A DNA stretch of 64,000 nt from Streptomyces sp. NBC_00258 (GTDB lineage: Bacteria > Actinomycetota > Actinomycetes > Streptomycetales > Streptomycetaceae). The position numbers were made by a program, and so were the translations under genes. The notes beneath the pieces were generated by a model that did no database searches, was not told the DNA's origin, and worked only from the letters and a program-made list of their open reading frames with translations. Below, piece after piece: positions 31,126 through 39,736 of the stretch (position 1 is its first letter; every line of letters starts with the position of its first letter). The DNA lies in contig NZ_CP108081.1 of assembly GCF_036182465.1 (NCBI RefSeq), positions 10,540,001 through 10,604,000 of the forward strand, in the 5' to 3' direction.

Positions 31126-33384
31126 TCAGTTCGCCGCGCGGAACGAGCGCAGGCGCAGGGAGTTGCCGACGACGAACACCGAGGAGAAGGCCATGGCCGC
31201 TCCGGCGATCATCGGGTTGAGCAGACCCGCTGCGGCGAGCGGCAGGGCGCCCACGTTGTAGGCGAAGGCCCAGAAGAGGTTGGACCGGATGGTGCCGAGG
31301 GTGCGACGGGCGAGGCGGATCGCGTCGGCCGCGGCGCGCAGATCGCCCCGTACGAGCGTCAGGTCGCCGGCCTCGATCGCGGCGTCCGTACCGGTGCCCA
31401 TGGCCAGGCCCAGATCGGCCTGGGCGAGGGCGGCCGCGTCGTTGACGCCGTCGCCGACCATCGCGACGGAACGGCCTTCGTCCTGGAGCCGCCTGACGAC
31501 GTCGACCTTGTCCTGCGGCAGCACCTCGGCGATGACGTCCTCGGGTGAGATGCCGACCTCGCGGGCGACCGACTCGGCCACGGCCCGGTTGTCGCCGGTC
31601 AGCAGGATCGGTGTCAGGCCGAGCGCACGCAGCCGCGTGATCGCCTCCGCACTGGTCTCCTTCACCGCGTCGGCGATTTCGAGGACGGCCCGTGCCTCGC
31701 CGTCCCAGGCGACGGCGACGGCGGTGCGTCCTGCTGCTTCGGCCTCGGCCTTCGCCCGGGTCAGTTCCTCGGGCAGTTCCATGGCCCACTCGGCGAGCAG
31801 CCGCTCACGGCCCACGAGAACCGCGTGACCGTCGACGACGCCCTGCACACCGAGACCGGGTACGTTCGCGAAGTCCTCGGGGGTGGGCAGCGAACCCAGC
31901 TTCTCAAGGGCCCCGTCGGCGACGGCGCGGGCGATCGGGTGCTCGGAGGAGTGCTCCAACGCGCCTGCCAGGAGCAGGACTTCGGCCTCGTCGGTGGTGT
32001 CGTCGGTGTGCACGGCCAGCAGGGTCATACGGCCGGTGGTCACGGTGCCGGTCTTGTCGAGCACGATGGTGTCCACCTGGCGGGTGGACTCCAGGACCTC
32101 GGGGCCCTTGATGAGGATGCCGAGCTGGGCGCCGCGGCCGGTGCCGACCATGAGCGCGGTCGGGGTGGCCAGACCGAGGGCGCACGGGCAGGCGATGATC
32201 AGTACGGCGACCGCGGCGGTGAAGGCGGCCGTCAGGCCTGACCCGTTGCCCAGCCAGAAGCCGAGGGTGCCCAGCGCCAGCGCGATCACGACCGGCACGA
32301 ACACGGCGGAGATGCGGTCCGCGAGGCGCTGCGCGGCGGCCTTCCCGTTCTGCGCGTCCTCCACCAGCCTGGCCATCCGGGCGAGTTGGGTGTCGGCGCC
32401 GACCCGGGTGGCCTCGACGACCAGCCGGCCCCCGGCGTTGATCGTGGCGCCGGTGACGGAGTCGCCCGTGGAGACCTCCACCGGCACGGACTCACCGGTG
32501 AGCATCGAGGCGTCCACCGCCGACGAGCCCTCGACGACCGTCCCGTCCGTGGCGATCTTCTCGCCCGGGCGCACGAGGAAGCGGTCGCCGACCTTCAACT
32601 CGACGGTCGGGACGGTCTGTTCGCGGCCGTCGGGGCTCAGCAGGGTGACGTCCTTCGTGCCCAGTTCCAGCAGCGCCTTGAGCGCAGCGCCCGCCTTCCG
32701 CTTGGAGCGGGCCTCGAAGTACCGGCCGGCCAGGATGAAAGCGGTCACGCCGGCGGCTGCCTCCAGATAGATGTTCCCGGCGCCGTCGCCCCGGGCGATC
32801 GTCAGCTCGAAGGGATGCGTCATGCCGGGCGTGCCCGCGGTGCCGAAGAACAGGGCCCACAGCGACCACAGGAACGCGGCCGAGGTGCCCACGGAGATCA
32901 GCGTGTCCATGGTGGCCGCGCCGTGCCGCGCGTTGGTGAACGCGGCCTTGTGGAACGGCCAGGCGGCGTACGTCACGACCGGCGCCGCAAGTGTCAGGGA
33001 CAGCCACTGCCAGTACTCGAACTGCAGGGCCGGGACCATGGCCATCGCGACGACGGGAACGGCCAGCACCACCGCGGTGATCAACCGCTCGCGCAGCGGC
33101 CGCAGTTCGTCGTCCGTGCCCGCAGATTCTTCATCGCTCTCGGGCCGGGTGCGTACGGGCGCAGGCTCGTGCGCGGTGTACCCGGTCTTCTCGACGGTGG
33201 CTATCAGATCCTGGACGGAGACGTCGCCGTCGTAGGCGACCTTGGCCTTCTCGGTGGCGTAGTTGACGGTGGCGGTGACCCCGTCCATGCGGTTGAGCTT
33301 CTTCTCGATACGCGCCGCGCACGAGGCGCAGGTCATGCCGCCGATGGCGAGCTCGACCTCGGCGCCGGTCGTCGTGGTGGTCAT
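31126..33384 (-). CDS. copA: copper-exporting P1B-type ATPase CopA
   Basis: This 752-residue pump has one N-terminal heavy-metal domain with G-M-T-C-A-S-C at 16-22, eight helices with the ion-binding C-P-C at 399-401, phosphorylated Asp443 in D-K-T-G-T, the S-E-H-P-I-A motif typical of P1B ATPases, and G-D-G-V-N-D-A in the P domain. It exports Cu(I) from the cytosol. It is the second gene after copZ (77-bp gap) and is read from the CsoR-box promoter at 33820-33848. The nuo-like operon follows it. Confidence 0.95.
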   Translation of the reverse strand: MTTTTTGAEVELAIGGMTCASCAARIEKKLNRMDGVTATVNYATEKAKVAYDGDVSVQDLIATVEKTGYTAHEPAPVRTRPESDEESAGTDDELRPLRERLITAVVLAVPVVAMAMVPALQFEYWQWLSLTLAAPVVTYAAWPFHKAAFTNARHGAATMDTLISVGTSAAFLWSLWALFFGTAGTPGMTHPFELTIARGDGAGNIYLEAAAGVTAFILAGRYFEARSKRKAGAALKALLELGTKDVTLLSPDGREQTVPTVELKVGDRFLVRPGEKIATDGTVVEGSSAVDASMLTGESVPVEVSTGDSVTGATINAGGRLVVEATRVGADTQLARMARLVEDAQNGKAAAQRLADRISAVFVPVVIALALGTLGFWLGNGSGLTAAFTAAVAVLIIACPCALGLATPTALMVGTGRGAQLGILIKGPEVLESTRQVDTIVLDKTGTVTTGRMTLLAVHTDDTTDEAEVLLLAGALEHSSEHPIARAVADGALEKLGSLPTPEDFANVPGLGVQGVVDGHAVLVGRERLLAEWAMELPEELTRAKAEAEAAGRTAVAVAWDGEARAVLEIADAVKETSAEAITRLRALGLTPILLTGDNRAVAESVAREVGISPEDVIAEVLPQDKVDVVRRLQDEGRSVAMVGDGVNDAAALAQADLGLAMGTGTDAAIEAGDLTLVRGDLRAAADAIRLARRTLGTIRSNLFWAFAYNVGALPLAAAGLLNPMIAGAAMAFSSVFVVGNSLRLRSFRAAN

Positions 33385-33461
33385 GGCTGCTCCTCGTACG
33401 GGATGGGTGGCCGGGAGCCTGCGGTGTGCGGGCCCGGGCCGGTGCGGGGGAGTGCCTGGGC

Positions 33462-33752
33462 TCAGGCCCGGCCGGTCAGCTCATAGCCGGCGTCGTCGAC
33501 GACCTCGGCGATCAGCGTGTCGTCCGGCTCGGCGGTGGCGACGACGGTGACCCGCCCGGTGGCGAGGTCGACGTCGACCCCGGTCACGCCGTCCAGCTCG
33601 CCGATGACCTCGGTGAGCGTGGCCTTGCAGCGGCCGCACGTCATGCCGGACACGGCGTACGTCGTGGTGACGGCGACGCCCTCGGTGACCGTCGCGCGGT
33701 CGGTGGTGGCGGTCGAGCAGGAGCCGTCGGTGGAGCAGCAGGACGAGGACAT
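33462..33752 (-). CDS. copZ: copper chaperone CopZ-like heavy-metal-associated protein
   Basis: This 96-residue protein has a ferredoxin-like HMA domain with G-M-T-C-G-R-C at about 35-41 binding Cu(I), preceded by a cysteine-rich N-terminus (S-S-S-C-C-S-T-D-G-S-C-S) that could give extra metal ligands. It should carry copper to CopA, whose gene follows. The ATG has GGAGGAACCC upstream. Confidence 0.92.
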   Translation of the reverse strand: MSSSCCSTDGSCSTATTDRATVTEGVAVTTTYAVSGMTCGRCKATLTEVIGELDGVTGVDVDLATGRVTVVATAEPDDTLIAEVVDDAGYELTGRA

Positions 33753-33788
33753 GGGTTCCTCCTGATGAGTACAGTCGGTCGGTCACAG

Positions 33789-33805
33789 ATACGGGGTGGG
33801 GGTAT
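33789..33805. promoter_or_regulatory. weak third CsoR-type half site
   Basis: A 17-bp stretch with ATAC/GTAT ends and one good half (GGGGGTAT) lies in the copZ leader. It matches the two better boxes only partly and may be an auxiliary site. Confidence 0.35.
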
Positions 33806-33819
33806 CCGTGTCGAAATCC

Positions 33820-33848
33820 TGTATACCCCTGTAGGGTATCTGACGCAA
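33820..33848 (-). promoter_or_regulatory. copZ-copA promoter with CsoR-type box in the spacer
   Basis: On the minus strand, -35 TTGCGT (33848-33843) and -10 TATACA (33825-33820) are 17 bp apart. The CsoR-type palindrome ATACCCCTGTAGGGTAT (33823-33839, perfect ATACCC/GGGTAT arms) fills the spacer, so a bound apo-CsoR repressor would block polymerase. Copper would release it. Confidence 0.72.
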
Positions 33849-33862
33849 GCCGCGAAGCCGCC

Positions 33863-33890
33863 TTGACTTTATACCCCCTGGGGGTATGTT
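33863..33890 (+). promoter_or_regulatory. promoter of the secreted His-rich protein with CsoR-type box in the spacer
   Basis: -35 TTGACT (33863-33868) and -10 TATGTT (33885-33890) are 16 bp apart. The perfect box ATACCCCCTGGGGGTAT (33871-33887; 8-bp arms around a central T) covers the spacer. It stands back-to-back with the copZ promoter; the two -35 boxes are 14 bp apart, so both operons should respond together. Confidence 0.75.
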
Positions 33891-33947
33891 GAAGTGCATG
33901 GAGGGGCCTCGCCCCCGTCATCGGCCCCAGTCCCTCAGGAGATGGCC

Positions 33948-34934
33948 ATGCATACCGGAGTGAAGATCACCGCGTTCGCCGCCGCACTCGCCGCGACCTT
34001 CGGCACCGCCTACGGCGTGGGGCAGGGCATCGATCCCGTCGTCGCGGACCGCGAGCCCGCGAGCCACGACACCCACGCCGAAGCGTCACCGGAGCCGGAA
34101 GGAGGCGGGGGCCACTCGGAGCACGAGTCCGCGCAGGAGGGCCAGTCGCTCCCGGCCGGCGGACTGCAGATCTCCGAGAACGGCTACACCCTCGACCTGA
34201 AGACCCCCCGAGTCCAAGCCGGGCAGAGCGCCGACCTGCGCTTCACCATCCAGGACGGGAAGGGCCGCGCGGTGACCTCGTACAAGCGCGAACACGAGAA
34301 GGAACTCCATCTCATCGTCGCCTCGCGTGACTTGGTCACCTATCGCCACCTGCACCCCGCGCGCGCCGCCGACGGCACCTGGAGCATCCCCGTCGAGCTG
34401 CCCCGGGCGGGCGGCTACCGGGTCTTCGCCGACTTCACCCCGGCGAAGAAGGGGGCCGAGAACCTCACCCTCGGCGCCGACCTCGCGGCCTCGGGCCCGT
34501 ACGAGCCGAAGGTGCTGCCGGCGGCGAGCACGACGGCCAAGGTCGACGGATACGAGGTCAAGCTGGCGGGCGGCCTGCGACCGGGCGCGGCCGGCGAGCT
34601 GGAGCTGAACGTCTCCCGCGGCGGAAAGCCCGTCACCGACCTCCAGCCCTATCTCGGCGCCTACGGCCACCTGGTCGCCCTGCGCTCCGGCGACCTCGCG
34701 TACCTCCACGTCCACCCCAACGGCGAACCCGGCGACGGAAAGACCAAGTCCGGCCCCGGCATCTCGTTCACGGCCACCGCGCCGAGCCCGGGCTCGTACC
34801 GCCTGTTCCTCGACTTCAAGCACCAAGGCGTGGTCAGGACGGCCGCGTTCACTGTTCAGGCGGGTGAGGCGTCGGGTGGCGACGGCGATCACAGCGAGGC
34901 CGCCGAGGAGACTTCGGACGGCCACGGGCACTGA
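33948..34934 (+). CDS. secreted His-rich protein with duplicated H-x-H-P domain, copper-associated
   Basis: The protein has 328 residues; the second ATG (33948) is chosen because CAGGAG lies 6 nt before it. A signal peptide (about 1-30) and a His/Glu-rich linker (39-66) precede two beta domains of similar sequence, about 80-165 and 203-292. Each has a histidine motif (Y-R-H-L-H-P 132-137; Y-L-H-V-H-P 252-257) and a Y-R-V/L-F-x-D-F strand (158-163; 284-290). The tail ends G-H-G-H. The duplication and histidines suggest an extracytoplasmic copper-binding protein. I know no named family for it. It lies under a CsoR-type box. Confidence 0.7.
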   Translation: MHTGVKITAFAAALAATFGTAYGVGQGIDPVVADREPASHDTHAEASPEPEGGGGHSEHESAQEGQSLPAGGLQISENGYTLDLKTPRVQAGQSADLRFTIQDGKGRAVTSYKREHEKELHLIVASRDLVTYRHLHPARAADGTWSIPVELPRAGGYRVFADFTPAKKGAENLTLGADLAASGPYEPKVLPAASTTAKVDGYEVKLAGGLRPGAAGELELNVSRGGKPVTDLQPYLGAYGHLVALRSGDLAYLHVHPNGEPGDGKTKSGPGISFTATAPSPGSYRLFLDFKHQGVVRTAAFTVQAGEASGGDGDHSEAAEETSDGHGH

Positions 34935-34957
34935 AGGGGACCGTCCGCTCTGAGTCG

Positions 34958-35004
34958 GATCGCCGAGCCCTACGTACTTAGCGGGTACGTAGGGCTCGGC
35001 GATC
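34958..35004 (+). terminator. terminator with 20-bp perfect stem
   Basis: Stem 34958-34977 with 34985-35004, loop of 7, starts 23 bp after the secreted-protein stop and ends 43 bp before the DUF5134 gene. It probably separates that transcript from the DUF5134 gene. Confidence 0.75.
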
Positions 35005-35047
35005 GGTGAGCCGGAGAACGGGCCCGGCTCCCCTGAAGGGTGGCGTC

Positions 35048-35767
35048 ATGACGGGACCGCTTCTGGGCTGGACGTTGGTGGTGCTTGGCGTCGGCGTGGC
35101 CGGCGGCAACCTGCTTCGTATGGTTCTCGTCAGAGGCTGGGCCCGGTTCGAAGCGGCCGCCGAGGCCGTGATGGGCGGCGGGATGGCCGTGATGGCCGCG
35201 CCGCCGACAGCGGGCCACTACGGCACGCACAGCACCTGGTGGGCCGCGGTGTTCGGCGCCTTCTGTCTCGGAGGCGTGGCACTGTCCGTACGGCATGCTG
35301 CCCGGGGCGGTCTGCGGTACCTGCGTCACGGTGGGCACGTCGTGATCGGCAGTGCCGCCATGGTGCTCATGACGCTGGCCATGTCGGGCACCACGTCCTC
35401 ACCCGCTCTCGCGCTGGCCGGTTCCTCCGGGCACGGAGGGATGGCAGGTATGCCGGGTATGGAGAGCGTGGGTGCCCACGGTCACGGGGGTGTGGCCGAG
35501 TTGGCCGGCTCCGCGGGAGGCGCGCTCGCCTGGCGTGTGGCCTTCTGGGCGTTGGCCGCGTACTTCGTGATCTTCATGGCTCTGGCCGTGCGCGCCCGCC
35601 TGCGGGGCAGGGGCGGGGAGCTGCCGGCCGTGGCCGACGGCACGCGGGTCCGCCACCGTCACGCCCGACGGAATCCCTCGGTGCTCTCCGTGCCGAACGC
35701 GCGCCTGGCCGGTCATGTCGGTATGGGCGGATCGATGGCGACGATGCTTCTGATGATGGCCGCCTGA
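35048..35767 (+). CDS. DUF5134 membrane protein
   Basis: This 239-residue protein with about six helices is of the DUF5134 type. The start at 35048 follows AAGGGTGG. A loop between helices is rich in His and Met (G-H-G-G-M-A-G-M-P-G-M-E then A-H-G-H-G-G), and M-G-G-G-M-A-V-M-A-A lies in helix 2. Such segments suggest a metal role. No function has been shown for the family, as far as I know. Its place between a CsoR-controlled gene and a two-component system supports a copper link (inference). Confidence 0.72.
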   Translation: MTGPLLGWTLVVLGVGVAGGNLLRMVLVRGWARFEAAAEAVMGGGMAVMAAPPTAGHYGTHSTWWAAVFGAFCLGGVALSVRHAARGGLRYLRHGGHVVIGSAAMVLMTLAMSGTTSSPALALAGSSGHGGMAGMPGMESVGAHGHGGVAELAGSAGGALAWRVAFWALAAYFVIFMALAVRARLRGRGGELPAVADGTRVRHRHARRNPSVLSVPNARLAGHVGMGGSMATMLLMMAA

Positions 35768-35782
35768 GGACGGCCCCTGACG

Positions 35783-36934
35783 TCATGGCGTCTCCTGGAC
35801 CGGGAGGCGCAACCGGAGTTCGTATCCGCCGTCCGCAGTGGGGCCGGACGTGACGGTGCCGCCGAGGAGTTCGGCCCGCTGGCGCAGGCCGACGAGGCCG
35901 TGGTGGGCGCCCGGCAGGGGAAGCGCGGGACGGGTGGGGGAGGCGTTGGTGACGGTGGCGTGGACGGTGTCGTCCGCGTGATGGACGTGGATGGCGGCGG
36001 TCGCCCCGGGAGCGTGCTTGCGTACGTTGGTCAGCGCTTCCTGGACCGTGCGGTAGACGGCGCGCTGAACGGTCGCCGGCAGGTCGTCGGGCAGGTCCGT
36101 GAGCAGTGCGGCCTCGATGCCGCTGGTGTCGACCAGCCGCTGGAGGTCCGCCAGGGAAGGCTGGGGAGTGAGCTCCGTGGGACGGCTTCCGGAGGCGCGC
36201 AATACGCCGACCATGTGCCGCAGCTCGTCCAGTGTCTGCACGCTGAGCCGCCGGATCGTGGCCGCCGCCTCCCTCGCCTCCGGGTCCCGGGTGCCCACCT
36301 GGAGCGCTCCCGCCCGTACGGCGATCAGGCTGACCTGATGGGAGACCACGTCGTGCATCTCCCGGGCGAGCTGCGCGCGTTCCTTCGCCAGCACGCTCTG
36401 GGCCAGCAACCGGCGTTCGTGCTCCCGTGCTTCGGATATCTCGGACAGCCGCAGGGACAGTTCGCGTCCGGTCTGGACGAGCTGGCCGAGGAAGACGGGA
36501 GCGGCTGCCGTCGCCAGGCTGTAGGTGACGGTGACCAGGTCGGAGGAGTCCGACACGTCGGAGAACTCGGGTGACGGCCACGACCACCAGGTGAGGTCGC
36601 AGGCCGCGCACGCCAGCGCGCAGAGGGCCAGCGGCACGCGACGACGGCTGAGGGAGGCGAGGGTGTACAGCGCGATCAGGGTGGCGAGTACGGCATCGCT
36701 GACCAGGGCTGCCGGCAGGGCGAGCAGAAAGGTCGACAGCGGCAGACGGCGACGGAGCAGGAGCGAGAAGGCGGCGAGCAGCGCGCAGGCCATGCGCAGC
36801 GGCTCTTCGCCGGCGTAGTGGATCCAGACGTCCAGCAGGCAGACCGCGACGAGCATGGCGTCCATGAGCGGGGCGGGCACGCGGCGGCGTCTCATCCGCG
36901 TTTCCGGTCCCGCGAGTCCCGCGAGGGGCTTCAT
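35783..36934 (-). CDS. sensor histidine kinase (NarL-type partner, HisKA_3)
   Basis: This 383-residue kinase starts at ATG 36934 (GGAGG upstream), overlapping the response-regulator stop (ATGA). About five N-terminal helices (25-165) have almost no extracellular domain, so the signal is probably sensed in the membrane. The HisKA_3 box is R-E-M-H-D-V-V-S-H-Q-V-S with the phospho-acceptor His. The ATPase has Q-E-A-L-T-N-V-R-K-H-A and G-L-V-G-L-R-Q-R. With the next gene it forms a two-component system; the stimulus is unknown but copper or envelope stress is plausible from context. Confidence 0.9.
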   Translation of the reverse strand: MKPLAGLAGPETRMRRRRVPAPLMDAMLVAVCLLDVWIHYAGEEPLRMACALLAAFSLLLRRRLPLSTFLLALPAALVSDAVLATLIALYTLASLSRRRVPLALCALACAACDLTWWSWPSPEFSDVSDSSDLVTVTYSLATAAAPVFLGQLVQTGRELSLRLSEISEAREHERRLLAQSVLAKERAQLAREMHDVVSHQVSLIAVRAGALQVGTRDPEAREAAATIRRLSVQTLDELRHMVGVLRASGSRPTELTPQPSLADLQRLVDTSGIEAALLTDLPDDLPATVQRAVYRTVQEALTNVRKHAPGATAAIHVHHADDTVHATVTNASPTRPALPLPGAHHGLVGLRQRAELLGGTVTSGPTADGGYELRLRLPVQETP

Positions 36935-37596
36935 CCGTCCTCCGGGTCCCGCGGCGCCCTGAGCAGACCAGCGCGTTCGGCGAGCAGAGCCGCCTGGACG
37001 CGGCTGCCCACCTCCAACTTGGCGAGGACGGCGCTCACATGGTCCTTGACCGTGCCGATGCTCAGATGCATCCGTGTCCCGATACCGGTGTTGGACAGTC
37101 CCTCGGCGATGAGGACGAGAACGGCACGCTCGCGTTCGGTCAGCCGGGCCACACAACGGGCGGCCGCCTCGTGGGGGCCGTTGTCCAGATACCCGTCGAC
37201 CACGGTCCGGGTGACCCGGGACGACAGGACGACACCGCCGTCGGCCAAGCTGCGTACCAGCAGCGGCAGTTGCACGGGATCGGTGTCCTTGAGCAGGAAC
37301 CCGGCCGCCCCGGAGCGCAGTGCCGTCGCCACGTACTCGTCCATGTCGAACGTCGTGAGCATGGCCACCGTGGGCGGCTGCGGAAACCGGCGCAGGTCGG
37401 CCAGTACCGTGAGCCCGTCCACGTCCGGCATCCGGATGTCCAGCAGCACGACGTCGGGACGCAACTCCCGCGCCGAGTGGACCGCCTGGCCGCCGGGCAC
37501 CGCCGCCACGACCTCGATGCCGTCAGCGGAGTCGAGGATGTGCCGGAAACCCGTACGGATCAGAGCCTCGTCGTCGACCACCAGTACCCGGATCAC
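36931..37596 (-). CDS. NarL/LuxR family response regulator
   Basis: This 221-residue regulator starts at GTG 37596 with GGGAG upstream. The receiver has V-D-D-E-A, the phospho-Asp in L-L-D-I-R-M-P-D-V-D-G, and Lys in L-L-K-D-T-D-P. The C-terminal LuxR helix-turn-helix reads L-T-E-R-E-R-A-V-L, L-S-N-T-G-I-G-T-R, and S-I-G-T-V-K-D-H-V. It is transcribed before its kinase, divergent from the DUF418-type gene at 37771, which could be a target. Confidence 0.92.
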   Translation of the reverse strand: MIRVLVVDDEALIRTGFRHILDSADGIEVVAAVPGGQAVHSARELRPDVVLLDIRMPDVDGLTVLADLRRFPQPPTVAMLTTFDMDEYVATALRSGAAGFLLKDTDPVQLPLLVRSLADGGVVLSSRVTRTVVDGYLDNGPHEAAARCVARLTERERAVLVLIAEGLSNTGIGTRMHLSIGTVKDHVSAVLAKLEVGSRVQAALLAERAGLLRAPRDPEDG

Positions 37597-37770
37597 CTGC
37601 GCTCCCTCGCCCAGGGGCCGCCGCTGGACTCCTACGACGCCCAGGAGCCTCCTGCGGTTCCTTCGCGTCGGCGCTCGCCGGGCGACGGGGGCGGCTCCGG
37701 CCGGTCGGCGGGGCAACTCCGGCCACCTGCCGGATGGGTCGGAGCCCGCACGCGCCCGATCCTGAAGCAC

Positions 37771-39015
37771 ATGACACACGACGCGCCATCGGTCTCAACG
37801 GCTATGTCCCCGGCGCCTGCCTCGGAACAAGGCAGCACTCCCACCACCGCTCCCGCGCCGTCGACGGGACGGCTGACAGGCATCGATCTGGCCCGCGGGC
37901 TCGCGGTCTTCGGCATGTACGCGGCCCATGTCGGCCCGGACCCGTCGGTGGGCGGGCCGCTGGGCTTCGTCCTGGAGCTGGCACGCGGGCGTTCCTCCGC
38001 GCTGTTCGCCCTGCTCGCCGGTTTCTCGCTCGTCCTCATCACCGGCCGCCCGCACCCCCGGACGGGTCGGGCAGGACGGCAGGCCGTGGGCAGGATCCTC
38101 ATCCGCTGTGTGGTCCTGGTCGTGCTGGGCTTCGCCCTGACCGCGCTGGACACCGACGTCGACGTGATCCTCGCGTTCTACGGGCTGACCTTCCTCGCCG
38201 TGCTCCCGCTGTACCGGCTGCGGGTCCGGACGCTCGCGGTCATCGGCGCCGCGTGCGCGTTGGTCATGCCCCAAGTGCTGTACGTGGTCCGCCAGTCGAT
38301 CGACAACGGGGACTGGGCCGACTCCGTCATCCGCTGGGATCCGCTGGCGCGGATCAGCGACACGGACGGTCTCGTCGAGCTGCTGTTCACCGGCGAGTAC
38401 CCGGTGCTCACCTGGATGCCGTTCATGATCGTCGGCATGGTGGTGGCCCGGCTCGACCTGGGCCGGGCCGAGGTCCGTACCCGACTCGCCCTGGCCGGCG
38501 GCGGGTTGGCCGTGCTCGGTTACGGCGGCTCCTGGCTCGCCCTGCGCCTCGTCCCGCACGCGCACGCCTCCATCGCCGCGGCCACGGACGGAGACTCGGC
38601 CGCCTCGGCCTGGTGGTCCGACACCGTCGGCTACCTCACGGACGGCTCCCCGGCCGCCTGGCTGTTGGTGGCCGCGCCGCACAGCCAGACGACCTTCTCC
38701 ATTCTCGGCAACACGGGCGTCGCGCTCCTCGTGGTGGCCGGGTGCGTCACCGTCACGGCCCGGATGCCCCGACTCACGCGGCTGGCCACGCCCGTCGCCG
38801 CGGTCGGCATGATCTCCCTGACCGCCTACGTCCTGCACATCCTCGCCATCCACGTGGTCGGCATGGAGGAGGAGACCGTCCCGGCCCTGGCCGCACTGTT
38901 CGTCTTCATCGCGACCGCCATGCTGCTGGCGACCGCCTGGACACGACGGTTCCGCCGCGGCCCTCTGGAATACCTGCTCCACTCCACCACGCGCGTCACC
39001 CGCCACATCAAGTGA
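37771..39015 (+). CDS. DUF418/HGSNAT-like multi-pass membrane protein
   Basis: This 414-residue membrane protein with about ten helices starts with R-L-T-G-I-D-L-A-R-G-L-A-V-F-G-M-Y-A-A-H, the opening of heparan-alpha-glucosaminide acetyltransferase-like (DUF1624/DUF418) proteins. The C-terminal DUF418-type end has T-A-Y-V-L-H and R-F-R-R-G-P-L-E-Y-L. Such proteins are thought to move acyl groups across the membrane; the acceptor is unknown. The ATG at 37771 has only weak ribosome-site similarity; ATG 37804 is an alternative. Confidence 0.78.
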   Translation: MTHDAPSVSTAMSPAPASEQGSTPTTAPAPSTGRLTGIDLARGLAVFGMYAAHVGPDPSVGGPLGFVLELARGRSSALFALLAGFSLVLITGRPHPRTGRAGRQAVGRILIRCVVLVVLGFALTALDTDVDVILAFYGLTFLAVLPLYRLRVRTLAVIGAACALVMPQVLYVVRQSIDNGDWADSVIRWDPLARISDTDGLVELLFTGEYPVLTWMPFMIVGMVVARLDLGRAEVRTRLALAGGGLAVLGYGGSWLALRLVPHAHASIAAATDGDSAASAWWSDTVGYLTDGSPAAWLLVAAPHSQTTFSILGNTGVALLVVAGCVTVTARMPRLTRLATPVAAVGMISLTAYVLHILAIHVVGMEEETVPALAALFVFIATAMLLATAWTRRFRRGPLEYLLHSTTRVTRHIK

Positions 39016-39158
39016 CGTGCAGATCAGCAGGGACGCCCTGCCGCCCTGCCACCCTGCCGCCCGGCCCGTCCGGGCGGCAGAGGCATGGGTGTTCAGAAGC
39101 GGAGGAGGGCGCTTGTCCGGTGAGTTGGCCGGACATCGGGCCCCCTCGACACGGGGTG

Positions 39159-39175
39159 ATACCCCGGGTAGGTAT
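39159..39175. promoter_or_regulatory. CsoR-type box before the DUF6153-DUF305 genes
   Basis: ATACCCCGGGTAGGTAT matches the perfect box at 33871-33887 at 13 of 17 positions. A TATGAT -10 candidate (39173-39178) sits at the same offset from the box as in the secreted-protein promoter. The start codon of the DUF6153 gene is 46 bp downstream. Confidence 0.5.
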
Positions 39176-39221
39176 GATCCCCTCGTATCCACTCCGGTGG
39201 CACCTGAGACGCAAGGGACCC

Positions 39222-39650
39222 ATGGCCAGTGCCTGCGGCGAGGCGGTGAACCGCCTCGGACGGCTCGTCCGACCGCGATCGACGTCGCGGTTCGTCGGGC
39301 TGCTCGTGTGCGCGCTGCTGTTCGGTCTGGTCGGCATGCACGGTCTCGGGCCGGTTCCCGCGGGCCCCGGTCACGACCCGATGCCAATGGCCGCACCCAT
39401 GAGCGTAGTGGCGTCGATGCCGGACGCCTGCGACCACGGTGAAGGCGGCTGCACGGGCCACGCCCAGCACGCGGATCCGACGTGCGCGTCCGCGGCGGTC
39501 GCCGGTTCGCCCGCGATGGTGCCGGTGCTGCTGCCCGACGTGGCGGCCTTCGCCGGAGTGCCACGGACCGGTTCCGCTCCGACCGGCAGCGGTCCCGACG
39601 GCGGCCGGGCGCCGCCCTCACTCTCCGAGCTCCAACTCCTGCGGATCTAG
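39222..39650 (+). CDS. DUF6153-like membrane/secreted protein, Cys/His/Met-rich
   Basis: This 142-residue protein (AAGGGA before ATG 39222) has one N-terminal hydrophobic helix (V-G-L-L-V-C-A-L-L-F-G-L-V-G-M-H-G-L). An extracytoplasmic segment is rich in metal ligands (H-D-P-M-P-M, D-A-C-D-H-G-E-G-G-C-T-G-H-A-Q-H-A-D-P-T-C). This matches the small DUF6153 proteins that accompany DUF305 genes in streptomycetes. With the CsoR-type box upstream it is probably a copper-binding envelope protein (inference). Confidence 0.65.
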   Translation: MASACGEAVNRLGRLVRPRSTSRFVGLLVCALLFGLVGMHGLGPVPAGPGHDPMPMAAPMSVVASMPDACDHGEGGCTGHAQHADPTCASAAVAGSPAMVPVLLPDVAAFAGVPRTGSAPTGSGPDGGRAPPSLSELQLLRI

Positions 39651-39736
39651 AGCGGCCCGCGAGGGCGTCGCACGCCACCCGGCGCGACGCCGCGCTCCGG
39701 CACGCCCTTCATCCCTCCCATCGCAGGAGTTCCACC

